Numbered from the stretch's first letter, positions 24,974-34,851 are shown. The stretch is 64,000 nucleotides of DNA from CBDBBY01 sp965203795 (GCA_965203795.1 OZ241915.1:992001-1056000), one strand, 5' to 3'. The notes: a model not told the origin generated them from the sequence alone. A program made the numbers and translations.

Positions 24974-27631
24974 ATGGCCAAATCCAGCATTGCCAAGCTG
25001 GCGGAACGGCTTGCCATTGTGGCGGTCGTCGTGGTGCTCGTCGCATGGATTGCCCTGACGTTTCTGGGAACCGACGACGAGGCGCCGGAGGCGGAAGCCC
25101 CCGAGGCCGAGCAAGGCCAGACTGACGCCGACGCCGGATCCGAGCCGGCGGCCGATTCAATCGGGGCGGACGAGCCGGAGTCCGGCGAAGGGCAAGCAAC
25201 CGGAGACCCCGAAGCGGTTGCGGAACAGCCCGCGACCCCCGGGACAGGCCAGGCAGAGGCCGAACAGCAGCAGGCTCCGGGCGCGGACGCGGAATCCGCC
25301 GCTGATGCGGCCGCCGAACCTGAAGCTCCGGAAGCGGAAGCTCCCGAGTCCGGGCAAGGACAGGCTGACGAGCCGGAGTCCGGCGACGGGCAAGCAACCG
25401 GAGATCCCGAGGCGGTTGCGGAACAGCCCGCGACCCCCGGGACAGGCCAGGCAGAGGCCGAACAGCAGCAGGCTCCGGACGCGGAACCCGCCGCTGATGT
25501 GGCCGCCGAACCTAAAGCTCCGGAAGCGGAAGCTCCCGAGTCCGGGCAAGGACAGGCTGACGAGCCGGAGTCCGGCGACGGGCAAGCAACCGGAGATCCC
25601 GAGGCGGTTGCGGAACAGCCCGCGACCCCCGGGACAGGCCAGGCAGAGGCCGAGCAGCAGCAGGCTCCTAGCGCGGATCCGGAACCCGCCGCTGATGCGG
25701 CCCTCGAATCCGAAGCTCCCAAGCAAGGACAGGCTGATGCCGACGACGGATCCGGAACGGCGGCTGATCCAACCGAGGCGGACGAGACGGAATCCGGCGA
25801 AGGGCAGGCAATTGAGGAACCCGAAGCGGTTCAGGAACAGCGCGGTACCGCCGAGACTGGCCAGGAAGAGGCCGAGCGGCAGCAAGCGCCGGGCGCGGAA
25901 CCCGCTGCCGCCGCCGCGTCCGCTCCTGACGAGCCGGAGCGGCCCGGAACCGCTGAGATCGGCCAAGTAGAGGACGAACAGCAGCAGGCGCCGGAGGCAG
26001 ATGCGGAATCCGCTGCTGATGAGGCCTTCGAACCCGCGGCGCCCACTTCCGACGAGCCCGAACAGCCTGCGGCCGCCGAGACCGAAGCAGTTGCGCCGGA
26101 ACCGGAAACCGGTGCCGACGAGGCCGACCGGTCCGGCCTTGATGGAGAAGCGTCAATCGAGGCTGACGCCGCGGAGATTGCGGCGGACCCCGCGTCGCCG
26201 ACTCCGCAAGCATCGGGTCAGGATCAGATGTCGGGAGATTCCGATGAGCTCGGGGAGGGTTCGTCCGATGCGGCCGCGACGCAGCCCGCGCAAGGGCAGG
26301 CCGATCCGGCGGGCGGCGAGAATACCGCGACGGCGCTGCTTCCAGTCGACGACGCGGACGCGGCCGTGCCTGAGGCTGTGGAATCGGCGACCGCCGCCGA
26401 AACAGTGCTGGCGGATGAAGCGCCTGCGTCTGACGGAGCGACGGTCCCGGCCGAGTCATCCTCTGATGATGAGGCGGTCTCCCCGCAGCAGGAGCGCGCG
26501 CAAGAGGCTCATGCCGAGCAGACTGCCTCCAGCGCCGCCGGTTCCGGTGAAACCCAGGCTTCCGAGATCCCGGAAAGCGGAACGGCCCGGGCCGACGTGG
26601 CGTCCGGACAGGACGAGGCGGCCAGCGAAGCAGCCGAAGCTGAGGAACTCGAACTGGCCATGCTAGACGACGGCGTCGGCCAGCAAACGGCGGCCGAGCC
26701 TGCGCCGGATGCCGAACCGGCGCCAGCGGCGATCACGGTCCCGACCTTCGATGTCGTCCGCGTCGACGCCTTCGGCACGACGGTCGTCGCGGGAAAGGCA
26801 GCGCCCGGTGACAGAGTCGATGCTCTCGTGAATTCAGCCGTCGCTGCCACGGAAACCGCCAGCAGCAGGGGCGAGTTCGTCATGCTGTTCGAACTTGACC
26901 CGCAAGGCGGGCCTCTTGAAATCGCGCTGCTGGCCACCGGTCCCGGCGGGTCTGTCCGCTCCGCGGAAACCGTGGTCGTCTTTGATCCCGCCAGCGCGGC
27001 CGATGAAGAGCCGTCGGCGGAGGCCGCGGCGGCCGACCCCGCCGTTCTGATCGCGTTGGAGGACAGGGTCGAGCTGCTGCAGCCCGCGATTCCTCCGGAG
27101 AACAACCTGGCGATCGAATCCATCTCGTACGGCGAGGAAGGCGACCCGACCGTGGTCGCGGGGCGCGGCGCGGCGGACGGCCAGGTCCGGATACTGGTGG
27201 ACGGTCGCCCGGTCATGACGGAACAGGTTTCGGAGTCCGGCGCATGGTCGGCGGATCTTGAAGTCCCGGATGCGGCGACGCACTCGCTGCGGGTCGAAGA
27301 GCTCGACGAGGAGGGCAACGTCCTCGCCAGCGTCGAAACGCCGTTCGAGAGGACGTTCGAGGACAGCGGCGGCGCAGACGTGCAGAACGGGCAGGATGCG
27401 GCGCGGAACGGGATTTTGGAACTGGACGAAAGCGTGGTCGTGGAAATCGTGACGGTCGAGCCCGGATTCACCCTCTGGGGCATTTCGAGGAAATACTACG
27501 GAAAGGGCAGGCTCTACGTCCGGATCTACCATTCGAACCTGCAGCTGATTGAAGATCCGGATCTGATCTTCCCTGGGCAGCAATTCGTCGTTCCCGCCTT
27601 CGAAACGGCGCCGCCGCGTCGGCCGGACTGA
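24974..27631 (+). CDS. Membrane-anchored LysM protein with acidic repeat region
   Basis: 885 aa. One N-terminal membrane helix (about 15-32), then more than 500 residues rich in Glu, Ala, Pro and Gln, including three near-identical 64-66-residue repeats. Two Ig-like modules follow (FDVVRVDAFGTTVVAGKAAPGDRVDALVN at about 595-680, and a second at about 710-800). A C-terminal LysM domain begins VEIVTVEPGFTLWGISRKYYG. The LysM should bind peptidoglycan, so the acidic stalk may span the periplasm. Similar LysM proteins sit beside LOG-family genes in alphaproteobacteria. The exact function is unknown. Confidence 0.85.
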   Translation: MAKSSIAKLAERLAIVAVVVVLVAWIALTFLGTDDEAPEAEAPEAEQGQTDADAGSEPAADSIGADEPESGEGQATGDPEAVAEQPATPGTGQAEAEQQQAPGADAESAADAAAEPEAPEAEAPESGQGQADEPESGDGQATGDPEAVAEQPATPGTGQAEAEQQQAPDAEPAADVAAEPKAPEAEAPESGQGQADEPESGDGQATGDPEAVAEQPATPGTGQAEAEQQQAPSADPEPAADAALESEAPKQGQADADDGSGTAADPTEADETESGEGQAIEEPEAVQEQRGTAETGQEEAERQQAPGAEPAAAAASAPDEPERPGTAEIGQVEDEQQQAPEADAESAADEAFEPAAPTSDEPEQPAAAETEAVAPEPETGADEADRSGLDGEASIEADAAEIAADPASPTPQASGQDQMSGDSDELGEGSSDAAATQPAQGQADPAGGENTATALLPVDDADAAVPEAVESATAAETVLADEAPASDGATVPAESSSDDEAVSPQQERAQEAHAEQTASSAAGSGETQASEIPESGTARADVASGQDEAASEAAEAEELELAMLDDGVGQQTAAEPAPDAEPAPAAITVPTFDVVRVDAFGTTVVAGKAAPGDRVDALVNSAVAATETASSRGEFVMLFELDPQGGPLEIALLATGPGGSVRSAETVVVFDPASAADEEPSAEAAAADPAVLIALEDRVELLQPAIPPENNLAIESISYGEEGDPTVVAGRGAADGQVRILVDGRPVMTEQVSESGAWSADLEVPDAATHSLRVEELDEEGNVLASVETPFERTFEDSGGADVQNGQDAARNGILELDESVVVEIVTVEPGFTLWGISRKYYGKGRLYVRIYHSNLQLIEDPDLIFPGQQFVVPAFETAPPRRPD
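25169..25670 (+). repeat. In-frame tandem repeat in the LysM protein gene
   Basis: GACGAGCCGGAGTCCGGCGA recurs at 25169, 25367 and 25559, giving unit lengths of 198 and 192 bp. Within units the DNA is almost identical, including synonymous sites, so the copies are recent. More diverged partial units continue to about 26000. All length changes keep the frame. Confidence 0.85.
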
Positions 27632-27718
27632 GTCCGGAAGTATCCGCCCGGCCGGGAGGGAAGGGCGGGCATTCCGCTTGCGCGCAGACGACGTCTGCGC
27701 CTGCCGCGCAAGCGCGGC
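27609..27718. terminator. Hairpin-rich convergent intergenic region
   Basis: Between the LysM gene and the RND pump 3' ends. GCGCAGACG and CGTCTGCGC face each other across one base (27682-27700). GCCGCGC and GCGCGGC flank AA at 27703-27718. CCGGACT/AGTCCGG lies over the LysM stop region. No long T-run is seen, so a bidirectional structural terminator is only a probable role. Confidence 0.45.
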
Positions 27719-27780
27719 CCGTTCAGCCGGTTCGGAAAGCCGTGCGCGGCAGGCCGCGGCCCCGGCATACGGCCAACGGG

Positions 27781-30700
27781 CTATTCGGCTGCGTGGATCT
27801 TGGGAGTGGTCGGAGCGTCCGGCGCCGGGCTTTGGGGCGTTTCGTCCCGCGGCGGAGCGCGTCTGGCGCGGGTGGGAATGGGCGCGGATCCGAATCTGAC
27901 CCCCGGCGCGCCGCCGCGCGCCTTGTCCGCGGCCGCGCGCTCCTCCGGACTCGGAAAGGCCTTGATCACGCCTTGAGCGGCTGCGGGCTTGGCGGCGGGC
28001 GCGGCGGCCGGAACCGGCTCGGGCGCATCCCAAAGAAACACGAGGTCGCGGGATTTCCGGAGCGCGCGGTCGAGCCGGAGATCCAGCGCGATCCTGCTTT
28101 CCTTGCCCGACGCGGCCGCCGCGATCATGCGCGACAGCCCGTACGACCCCTTGTGCGCCCAAACCCGAAGCGCCAGCACCGAAGGCGTGAACACCAAGGT
28201 CAGCACCGTTGCGGTGCCAAGGCCGAACACAACCGCGCTGGCGAGCTGCTTCCACCAGAGCGCCGAAGGCGCGTCGACGGTGTAGCCGCCGTTCACAAGG
28301 TCGATCGACACGCCGAACATCATGGGCGTCAGGCCCGCCATCGTGGTCAGGCTCGTCAGCAGCACAGGCCGGAGGCGGACTTCCGCCGTGCGGATGATGG
28401 CTTCCAGCCGCGGCATGTACCGCGCGTAATCCTGATAGGTGTCGATCAGGACGATGTTGTTGTTGACCACGATTCCGGCCAGAGCGACAATTCCGGTGCC
28501 GCTCATGATGATGGAGAAGGGCTGGTTGAGGACCATCATGCCGATCAAAACGCCGGCCGTCGAAAGCACGACCGCCAGAAGCACCAGAACGGAATTGTAG
28601 ACGCTGTTGAACTGGGCCAGCAGCACGGCGAACATCAAACCTAGCGCCCCGATGAACGCCATCATCAGGAAGGACTGGGTTTCCTGCTGCTCCTGCTGGT
28701 CGCCCGTCCATTCCCACGAGACGGTATCGGGAAGCCCTGACTCCTCCTCGAGCCACGTGGTGAGCGTCTGAATCCGCTCCGTCGGCGTCATGGGCCTGCC
28801 GTCTTCGTTCTGGAGCGTCGGGTTCACGCCCGACTTGACTTCGATGAACCGGGACCGGTCGATTCGGCTGATCTCCGGAAGCTGGTTGACCGGCGTCCTG
28901 GTGACGAAATTCGAAAGCGGAATCAGGCCCTGCTGCGTCCGCACCCTGAGAGTGTCCAAGGTCGAAAGCAGCCTGTCGGACTCCGGCAGCCTGACTCGGA
29001 TCTCGATCTCGTCGTCCGACGAATCCACCCGCATCGTGTCGAGCAGAATCCCGCGGGTGACCAGCTGGAGCATCGCGCCGACCGTCTGGACATCGGCGCC
29101 GTACCGTCCCGCCTTTTCAACGTCGATGTCGATCTGCCAATCAATGCCCGGCAGAGGCCTCGTGTCCTCGATGAACACCAGCCCTTCGGTCCGGTCGAAT
29201 TTCTGGCGCACTTGCGTCGCCGCGGACAGAAGATCGTCCCAATTGTCGCTCTTGAGCCGGAGGTTCAGCGGCTTGCCCTGTTCGGGACCGTTCGTTTGCG
29301 TCTGGATGTCGGTCCTTATGCCGGGGATGTCGGCGAGCCTCGATTCAAGCTCCGCGACAATGTTCCTGGAATCCGTAACGATGCCGCCGGCGGCTTGGCG
29401 GTCGGCCCAGTCGTCGAATTCGACCTGAAGCGACCCGATGGTGTCGACCGGCCGGGCGCCGGAGCCCGCGTTGCCCTGCCCTCCCGCGCCGGCGGTCGCG
29501 AACACGGAAGCAACCCCTTCCGTTCCCCGAACGAGATTCTCGACCTCCCTCACGAAGGCGTCCTCTTCGTCAAGGCTGAGGTTTCCGCGCGCGCGGACAT
29601 AGACGATCACCTGGTCCGGCTCCGTATCGACAAAGAACCTGACGCCGTTGTTGTTGGCCATGTAGCGCTGCATCGTCACGCCTACGAAGGCGACGACCAG
29701 CGCAATCACGACGACCGGCATGATCGGATTGCTGACTATGAAACCGATGACTCTTCCGAACGGGGTGCGCTTGTTCGCGGGTTCCGGGCGGTCGCGGCCG
29801 GGAGGGGGCCGGATGGCGCCGGCCGAAATCGAAAGTCCGAATGCCGATGCCGCGAACAGCACGGCGCCAGGCACGGCCGCCCAAGGTCCGCCGCCCGTGT
29901 TCAGCAAAAGCATGATGCCCCCGAAAGCGGCCAAGGCGAACGCCGCCGCGACGGCGAGGCGCGTCGTCAGCCTGAGCCTGCGGAGCCCTGAGGATGTCCG
30001 CTCAAGCGCGCGCGAAAGCCGGCCCGTGACGCCGCCGACGACCGGAAGGAACACCAGCGCGACCAGCAGCGAAGCGGAAAGCACGAAAATGATGGTGACA
30101 GGAAGCGTTCCCATGAACTGTCCGGCCATTCCGGGCCAGAACAGCATCGGAAGGAATGCGCATAGCGTAGTCGCCGTGGAGGAGACTATCGGCCAGAACA
30201 TCCGCTTTGCCGCGCGCATGTACGCCGTCATCGGCCCGACGCCGCCCTTGATGAGCCGGTCGGCCAGCTCGACGATGACGATTGCGCTGTCAACGAGCAT
30301 TCCGACCGCGAGGATGAGGCCGAACATGACGATGTTCGATATCGCAATTTGCATCACGGAAAGCAGCGCGAAGCAGAGCAGGAACGATGTCGGAATGGCG
30401 AATCCGACCAGCAGCGAAGAGCGGACGCCGAGCGCCGCAAGCACGACGAGCATCACAAGCACGACGGCCGTGATGACGGAGCTCTGGAGCTGGGACACCA
30501 TCGCCTCGACAGCAGGACTCCGCTCCTGGGTATAGGTTACCGAGATCGCCTGATCGAGCTCGGCAGGCCAATCGGCGCGAAGTTCGGCGACGGCCTCTTT
30601 GACCTCTCTCGACGAATCGATCACATTCGCGCCCTTGCGGTTGACGACGCTCACGGCGAACGTGGACTCGCCGTCATGCCGGGACGTGCCGGAGCGGTCC

Positions 30701-31494
30701 TGGTAGGTCATCGTGATGTCGGCGAGATCGCCGAGCGTCACGACGCGGCTGCCTACGGACTTCACCGGCAGACCTCTTACATCCTGCGGGCTGCTGTAGG
30801 TGGACGGGATCTTCAGCGCGAAAGAGCCTTGCGAAGTTTCGATCTCGCCTGCCGCAACCAGCTGGTTGTTCCGTGAAACCACGCTGATCAGCTCGTTCGC
30901 GGTCATTCCGTACGCTTCGAGATGAAGCGGGTCGATTATGACCTCGAGCATTTCATCGCGGACGCCCGTGAGGTTCGCTTCAAGAACCGACGGCAGCGCT
31001 TCGATCCTCTCCTGGACGTCGTTCGCGGCGCGAAGCAGCGTGCGCTCGGGAAGGTCCCCCGAGATCACGACCACCATTATCGGAAACTGGGCGAAGCTGA
31101 ACTCAAGAACGGAGGCGCGGTTCGCGCCTTCGGGGAATTCCGCCTCGGCGCGGTCGACGTTCTCGCGAATGTCGGCCAGCGTTTTCGACCGGTCCAGCCC
31201 GAACTCGAACGTCAGCGAAACGCCTGCGTATCCCTCGGCCGCCGTCGATTGGATTTCCTCAAGCCCGTCCAGCTCCTGAAGCTGCATCTCTAGAGGCCGG
31301 ACAAGAAGCCGCTCGCTGTCCTCGGCGGAAATCCCGGGATACGTGACGGACACGTGGTACGCCGGGATCTCTATGTCGGGCGCGCCCTCCCTGGGCAGGC
31401 TGATGTAGGCGGCAGTCCCTGCGGCGATCGAAAGCAGCAGGCACGCAAGCACCATGCGCGAATGCGACGCCGCCCAATCGACGATCCGGGTCAT
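27781..31494 (-). CDS. RND-family efflux transporter, inner-membrane subunit
   Basis: 1237 aa from ATG 31494, which overlaps the adaptor stop by 4 nt; an open frame extending to 32745 is a shadow over the adaptor gene. About twelve membrane helices and two large periplasmic loops are seen. Signature segments: GAPDIEIPAYHVSVTYPGISAEDSERLL, GMLVDSAIVIVELADR and TGIVALAGIVVNNNIVLID. The C-terminal 90 residues beyond the last helix are Ala/Pro/Arg-rich, longer than in AcrB-type pumps. Substrate is unknown and no outer-membrane factor is adjacent. Confidence 0.92.
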   Translation of the reverse strand: MTRIVDWAASHSRMVLACLLLSIAAGTAAYISLPREGAPDIEIPAYHVSVTYPGISAEDSERLLVRPLEMQLQELDGLEEIQSTAAEGYAGVSLTFEFGLDRSKTLADIRENVDRAEAEFPEGANRASVLEFSFAQFPIMVVVISGDLPERTLLRAANDVQERIEALPSVLEANLTGVRDEMLEVIIDPLHLEAYGMTANELISVVSRNNQLVAAGEIETSQGSFALKIPSTYSSPQDVRGLPVKSVGSRVVTLGDLADITMTYQDRSGTSRHDGESTFAVSVVNRKGANVIDSSREVKEAVAELRADWPAELDQAISVTYTQERSPAVEAMVSQLQSSVITAVVLVMLVVLAALGVRSSLLVGFAIPTSFLLCFALLSVMQIAISNIVMFGLILAVGMLVDSAIVIVELADRLIKGGVGPMTAYMRAAKRMFWPIVSSTATTLCAFLPMLFWPGMAGQFMGTLPVTIIFVLSASLLVALVFLPVVGGVTGRLSRALERTSSGLRRLRLTTRLAVAAAFALAAFGGIMLLLNTGGGPWAAVPGAVLFAASAFGLSISAGAIRPPPGRDRPEPANKRTPFGRVIGFIVSNPIMPVVVIALVVAFVGVTMQRYMANNNGVRFFVDTEPDQVIVYVRARGNLSLDEEDAFVREVENLVRGTEGVASVFATAGAGGQGNAGSGARPVDTIGSLQVEFDDWADRQAAGGIVTDSRNIVAELESRLADIPGIRTDIQTQTNGPEQGKPLNLRLKSDNWDDLLSAATQVRQKFDRTEGLVFIEDTRPLPGIDWQIDIDVEKAGRYGADVQTVGAMLQLVTRGILLDTMRVDSSDDEIEIRVRLPESDRLLSTLDTLRVRTQQGLIPLSNFVTRTPVNQLPEISRIDRSRFIEVKSGVNPTLQNEDGRPMTPTERIQTLTTWLEEESGLPDTVSWEWTGDQQEQQETQSFLMMAFIGALGLMFAVLLAQFNSVYNSVLVLLAVVLSTAGVLIGMMVLNQPFSIIMSGTGIVALAGIVVNNNIVLIDTYQDYARYMPRLEAIIRTAEVRLRPVLLTSLTTMAGLTPMMFGVSIDLVNGGYTVDAPSALWWKQLASAVVFGLGTATVLTLVFTPSVLALRVWAHKGSYGLSRMIAAAASGKESRIALDLRLDRALRKSRDLVFLWDAPEPVPAAAPAAKPAAAQGVIKAFPSPEERAAADKARGGAPGVRFGSAPIPTRARRAPPRDETPQSPAPDAPTTPKIHAAE

Positions 31495-32630
31495 GACGCG
31501 CCGTCCCGGTAGGTGACCTTGATCGGGCTTCCGTCCACGACGTATTCGTGCCCGACGACGATCACGTCGATCTGCTCGGGCAGGCCGACGATCCAGGCAC
31601 CCTCGAGCGTGTCGCGCACGATGTCCACCGCATAGAAGCGCGCCTCCCCGCCGTCGACGGCGCGAACGCCGAGGGCCCCGTCGTCGTCGAGCGTCAGCGC
31701 GGACTGGGGAACAAGATGCGCGGCTTCTGACTTGGACGCAACGAAAATCTCGGCCGTAGCGCCGTCCCGGATGGAGAGATCCGGGTTTTCCGCGGTGATT
31801 TCCAGCCGGAACGTGCGCGTTTCGGGGTCCGCCGACCGCGAAATGAACGACACCTCGCCCAGTACTTCGCTGCCGGACGCCAGCCGCGCGTTGGCCGCGC
31901 TGCCGACGTCGATGCTCTCGACTTCCGCCTCGGGCACGAAACCGACGAACTTGATCGGGTCGAGCTGTATGATCCGCGCGCACAGCGAGCCTGGCTGCAG
32001 CAGCGATCCCACCTCCGCGGCGTCGGATTCCAGCAGCCCGTCGAACGGTGCCGTCATCTTGAGCCTGACGATTTCCTGGCGCGCCCGGTCGACCGCCGCC
32101 GCCGCGGAGCGAAGCGCCGCGAGCGCCGCGGTCCGCCCGGTTTCGGAGCCGAAGCCTTCGTCTGCGAGCTTGGATGCCGCTCGCTCGTTGATTTCCGCTT
32201 CGCCCAGCCTTGCCTGCGCCTCGGCGAGCGACGCGTTGCGGGTTCCCGGGTCGAGCTCGCAGATGATGTCGCCCTTCGACACGAACGCGCCCTTTCTGAG
32301 CGGTTCGGACACGACCAGTCCCGACGTCTCGGACCGGACATCGACGAACCTCGCGGCTTCGGTCTCTCCCCGAAGGAGGACGCCGCTTTCGATCGGACGG
32401 GACGACGAAGCGAACGCCACCACATGCACGACCTCGCCGGCATCCGGCGGGGGGTTCCCCGTTCCGCGCATGCCGAGCTGTCCGCCGGGCCGCTGCCCGG
32501 CTTCCGCGGTTTCGGAGTTTTCCGAGGGGGGGCCGCTTGCCGCGGAATCCCCGACGGTGCCGCGCTGCACAACCAGGAAATAGAGGCCAACCGCGACGAG
32601 CGCTGCGGCAATCAGCGGCGTGATGCGCAT
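31491..32630 (-). CDS. RND efflux periplasmic adaptor (membrane fusion protein)
   Basis: 379 aa. Single N-terminal membrane helix (about 4-21), a Pro/Gly/Glu linker, a lipoyl half-motif (ETSGLVVSEPLRKGAFVSKGDIICELD), an alpha-hairpin of about 70 residues (rich in Ala, Glu and Arg) and a second lipoyl half (MTAPFDGLLESDAAEVGSLLQPG), then beta-barrel. This order defines HlyD/AcrA-type adaptors that bridge pump and outer-membrane channel. First gene of the two-gene operon. Confidence 0.92.
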   Translation of the reverse strand: MRITPLIAAALVAVGLYFLVVQRGTVGDSAASGPPSENSETAEAGQRPGGQLGMRGTGNPPPDAGEVVHVVAFASSSRPIESGVLLRGETEAARFVDVRSETSGLVVSEPLRKGAFVSKGDIICELDPGTRNASLAEAQARLGEAEINERAASKLADEGFGSETGRTAALAALRSAAAAVDRARQEIVRLKMTAPFDGLLESDAAEVGSLLQPGSLCARIIQLDPIKFVGFVPEAEVESIDVGSAANARLASGSEVLGEVSFISRSADPETRTFRLEITAENPDLSIRDGATAEIFVASKSEAAHLVPQSALTLDDDGALGVRAVDGGEARFYAVDIVRDTLEGAWIVGLPEQIDVIVVGHEYVVDGSPIKVTYRDGAS

Positions 32631-33062
32631 CTCTTCTTCCTGGGCAATCCGTCCGGACTAGCGAATGCGGAGCATCGTGAAGAATAGGCTGCACGCGCCG
32701 AAAATCAAGGTTCGGCAGATTCCTCGGCGTTTCGGCGCGGCGCAAAGGTGTTGAATTACAACGGAATCACGTGCGGCTTGCGGTCGGTAAAAAATTGTTG
32801 CGGGCAGCCGGATTCCGGCTGAGCCAGCGCCGGCATTGGATTGAAGGCGCGCGGCGTCTGCCGGATCGCGGCATGTGTGCCGGATCCACTATAGCTGGAC
32901 TGGTGTCGGCCGAATGCCGCGGGTTGCAATCCGGTGGGCCGGTAGCGGGTTTTCTACAAAGTTTTTTGCGATGACGGATTCAATAAATATATTCAATATA
33001 TTAAGGACATTTGCCGAGTTCGCATATGAGGATTGCCGAACGCACTCGAACCGCTCGCGTGG
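32631..33062. other. Intergenic region upstream of the RND operon, with an AT-rich palindromic block
   Basis: No gene is supported. It should hold the promoter of the minus-strand RND operon. AATATATT occurs twice across one base at 32986-33002, and each copy is itself a palindrome. The block is strikingly AT-rich for this genome and may be a regulator or nucleoid-protein site. It also lies immediately downstream of the PhyH gene stop. Confidence 0.4.
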
Positions 33063-34013
33063 TCATCTCAGCCATTCGAACGACTGGCGCGGCGCATCCG
33101 GCGAGGTCGCCAGCCAACGGCGCGCCTTCAGCCACATTGCGGTCCATTCCTCAGCATCGCAAAGCTCCCGCGAAGGATCGGACCGGCTCCTCGCAACGAA
33201 TGACGGAAACATTTCCCTTCCCGAGGTCTGGTGCGAAGGATGGTACCGGAGATCCAGGCTGAACCGCACCTGACCGCTCGTATTCGGAAGCGAGCCGTGC
33301 GGGCACAGCCGGTGGATGAAGATGGCGTCGCCGCGCTTTGCCGGAAGCGGATGGGCGTTTTCCGCGCGGGAGGCGTCGTCGGGCATTTCAAGACCGTCAA
33401 CCGGGCCAAAGCCGTGCCGCACCAATCCGCGCTTGTGGGCGGCCGGATCGAAGACGAGGCATCCGGACTCGACCGGCACGTCGCTGATAGGAACCCATGC
33501 GGTGACCAGTTCCGTTTCGGCTTCCGGCGGAAGCACCGCGCCGTCCTGGTGCCAAGGCGTTTTTCCGACCATGCCGCTTTCCCGCATTGCCGTCGGCACG
33601 AATGTCTCGGGCGGCTTGATCCGCACGTGCTGGACCGGGTTCGACGAGATTTCCGGGCCGATGAGGGATTCGACGGCGTCGAGCAGGCGACCGTCGCGGA
33701 TCAGCGCAAAGATGGCGGGACCTGTCCAGAACGGCGTCTCTTCGGTCACGCCCGTCATCGGAAGCGAGAGATTAAAGAATTGCGCGAAGGTCTGGCCTGT
33801 CTCCTTGAAGATGCTCGTCATCCTCGCCCGGAACTCATGCCCGGCGAAATCCGAGCTGATCCTTCCTTCGCGATGCAGCCTTGCGGCCAGCTTGCGCGAG
33901 AGCGCGTCGTACTCGGCGGCAATCGGATCCAGCCTGAGTTCGGGGTCAAGAAGGCCATCCACCTTCAGAAAGCCCCGATCCTCGAATTCGCGCTTCTGCT
34001 CCGCGCTCAGCAT
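33063..34013 (-). CDS. Phytanoyl-CoA dioxygenase (PhyH) family protein
   Basis: 316 aa Fe(II)/2-oxoglutarate-dependent oxygenase. The iron-binding HxD is in PWHQDGAVL, the distal His in CPHGSLPNTSG, followed by an Arg for 2-oxoglutarate (VRFSLDLRYHP). The real substrate cannot be told from sequence; family members hydroxylate many small molecules. It is 106 nt downstream of an SDR gene on the same strand, divergent from the amine-catabolism cluster, so a shared pathway is possible. Confidence 0.85.
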   Translation of the reverse strand: MLSAEQKREFEDRGFLKVDGLLDPELRLDPIAAEYDALSRKLAARLHREGRISSDFAGHEFRARMTSIFKETGQTFAQFFNLSLPMTGVTEETPFWTGPAIFALIRDGRLLDAVESLIGPEISSNPVQHVRIKPPETFVPTAMRESGMVGKTPWHQDGAVLPPEAETELVTAWVPISDVPVESGCLVFDPAAHKRGLVRHGFGPVDGLEMPDDASRAENAHPLPAKRGDAIFIHRLCPHGSLPNTSGQVRFSLDLRYHPSHQTSGREMFPSFVARSRSDPSRELCDAEEWTAMWLKARRWLATSPDAPRQSFEWLR

Positions 34014-34119
34014 AGTCCCGATACCTCCTCCAGCGCGCTCCCGGCCGGAACCGGCAGAGTTCCGGGCCTTGGCGGAGCGGTATCGGCAGGGCGGGCGGAA
34101 TTCAACGGCGCGGGCCCGA

Positions 34120-34851
34120 TCAATAGTCGGCCCTGCCGCCGGACAGGTCGAACACTTGGCCGGTCGTGAACGAGCATGCGGGGCTGGCGACCCAGGCGGC
34201 CATGTCGGCGATTTCCTTCAGCGAGCAGAGCCGGCCCATGGGGATACGGCTTTTGCGGTCGGCGATGTATTCCGGCGACATCTCGTTGAGCAGGTCGGTT
34301 TCAGCGATCGAAGGCGCAAGGCAATTGACGGTGATGCCGGACGGAAGCAGCTCCCGGGCCAAGCCCTTGGCGTATCCGATCGCGCCCGCCTTGGCGGCTC
34401 CGTACGCACAGGCGCCGGGGTTGCCCTCCTTTCCGGCGATCGAGGCGACCACGACGATCCTGCCCCAATCGCGGTCGCGCATCTGGCCGATGAACGGGCG
34501 GGTGGTCAGAAAGACGCCGGTCAGGTTGACGTCGATCACGCGCCGCCACTCCTCAGCGGAATAGTCCTGCGTCGGCTTGGTGGGCCCGTTGACGCCCGCG
34601 TTGGCGACCACAATGTCGACGAACGGAAACGCTTCGCGCGTCGATTGAACCGCCTGGGCCGCCGCGTTTTCGCAGGTCACGTCCACTTCCGCCAAGTGTA
34701 CGAAGGCAGGGTCATTGCAGATCGGATCGCAGTCGACGTCCCATCCGGAGACGCTCACGCCAAGCTCCGCGAACCGCCGCGCGATCGCCAAGCCGATGCC
34801 GCGGGCGGCGCCCGTGACGACCGCGTTCCGATTTTCGAGTCCGAATCCCAC
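34120..34851 (-). CDS. Short-chain dehydrogenase/reductase (FabG-like)
   Basis: 243 aa from GTG 34851, the only plausible start before the TGAARGIG cofactor motif; GAGG lies 11 nt upstream. NAG at about 88-90, catalytic Ser in VVASIAGKEG and YGAAK are intact, and the C-terminus has FTTGQVFDLSGGRADY, usual for the classical group. First gene of a minus-strand pair with PhyH, divergent from the TcuA-like gene. Substrate unknown. Confidence 0.87.
   Translation of the reverse strand: MGFGLENRNAVVTGAARGIGLAIARRFAELGVSVSGWDVDCDPICNDPAFVHLAEVDVTCENAAAQAVQSTREAFPFVDIVVANAGVNGPTKPTQDYSAEEWRRVIDVNLTGVFLTTRPFIGQMRDRDWGRIVVVASIAGKEGNPGACAYGAAKAGAIGYAKGLARELLPSGITVNCLAPSIAETDLLNEMSPEYIADRKSRIPMGRLCSLKEIADMAAWVASPACSFTTGQVFDLSGGRADY

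Noticed and set aside
25169..25670. Regularly spaced repeats as a CRISPR array
   Set aside because: Units are 192-198 bp, tandem, in frame and lack spacers.
24934..25966. Long minus-strand Ser/Ala/Cys-rich or Gly/Leu-rich frames opposite the LysM gene
   Set aside because: They mirror the tandem repeat and the Glu/Ala codon pattern of the plus strand; no independent motifs or start sites.
31495..32745. A 1654-residue open frame as a giant RND protein
   Set aside because: The part before ATG 31494 is an Arg-rich shadow of the adaptor gene in another frame; RND homology starts exactly at MTRIVDWAASHSRM.
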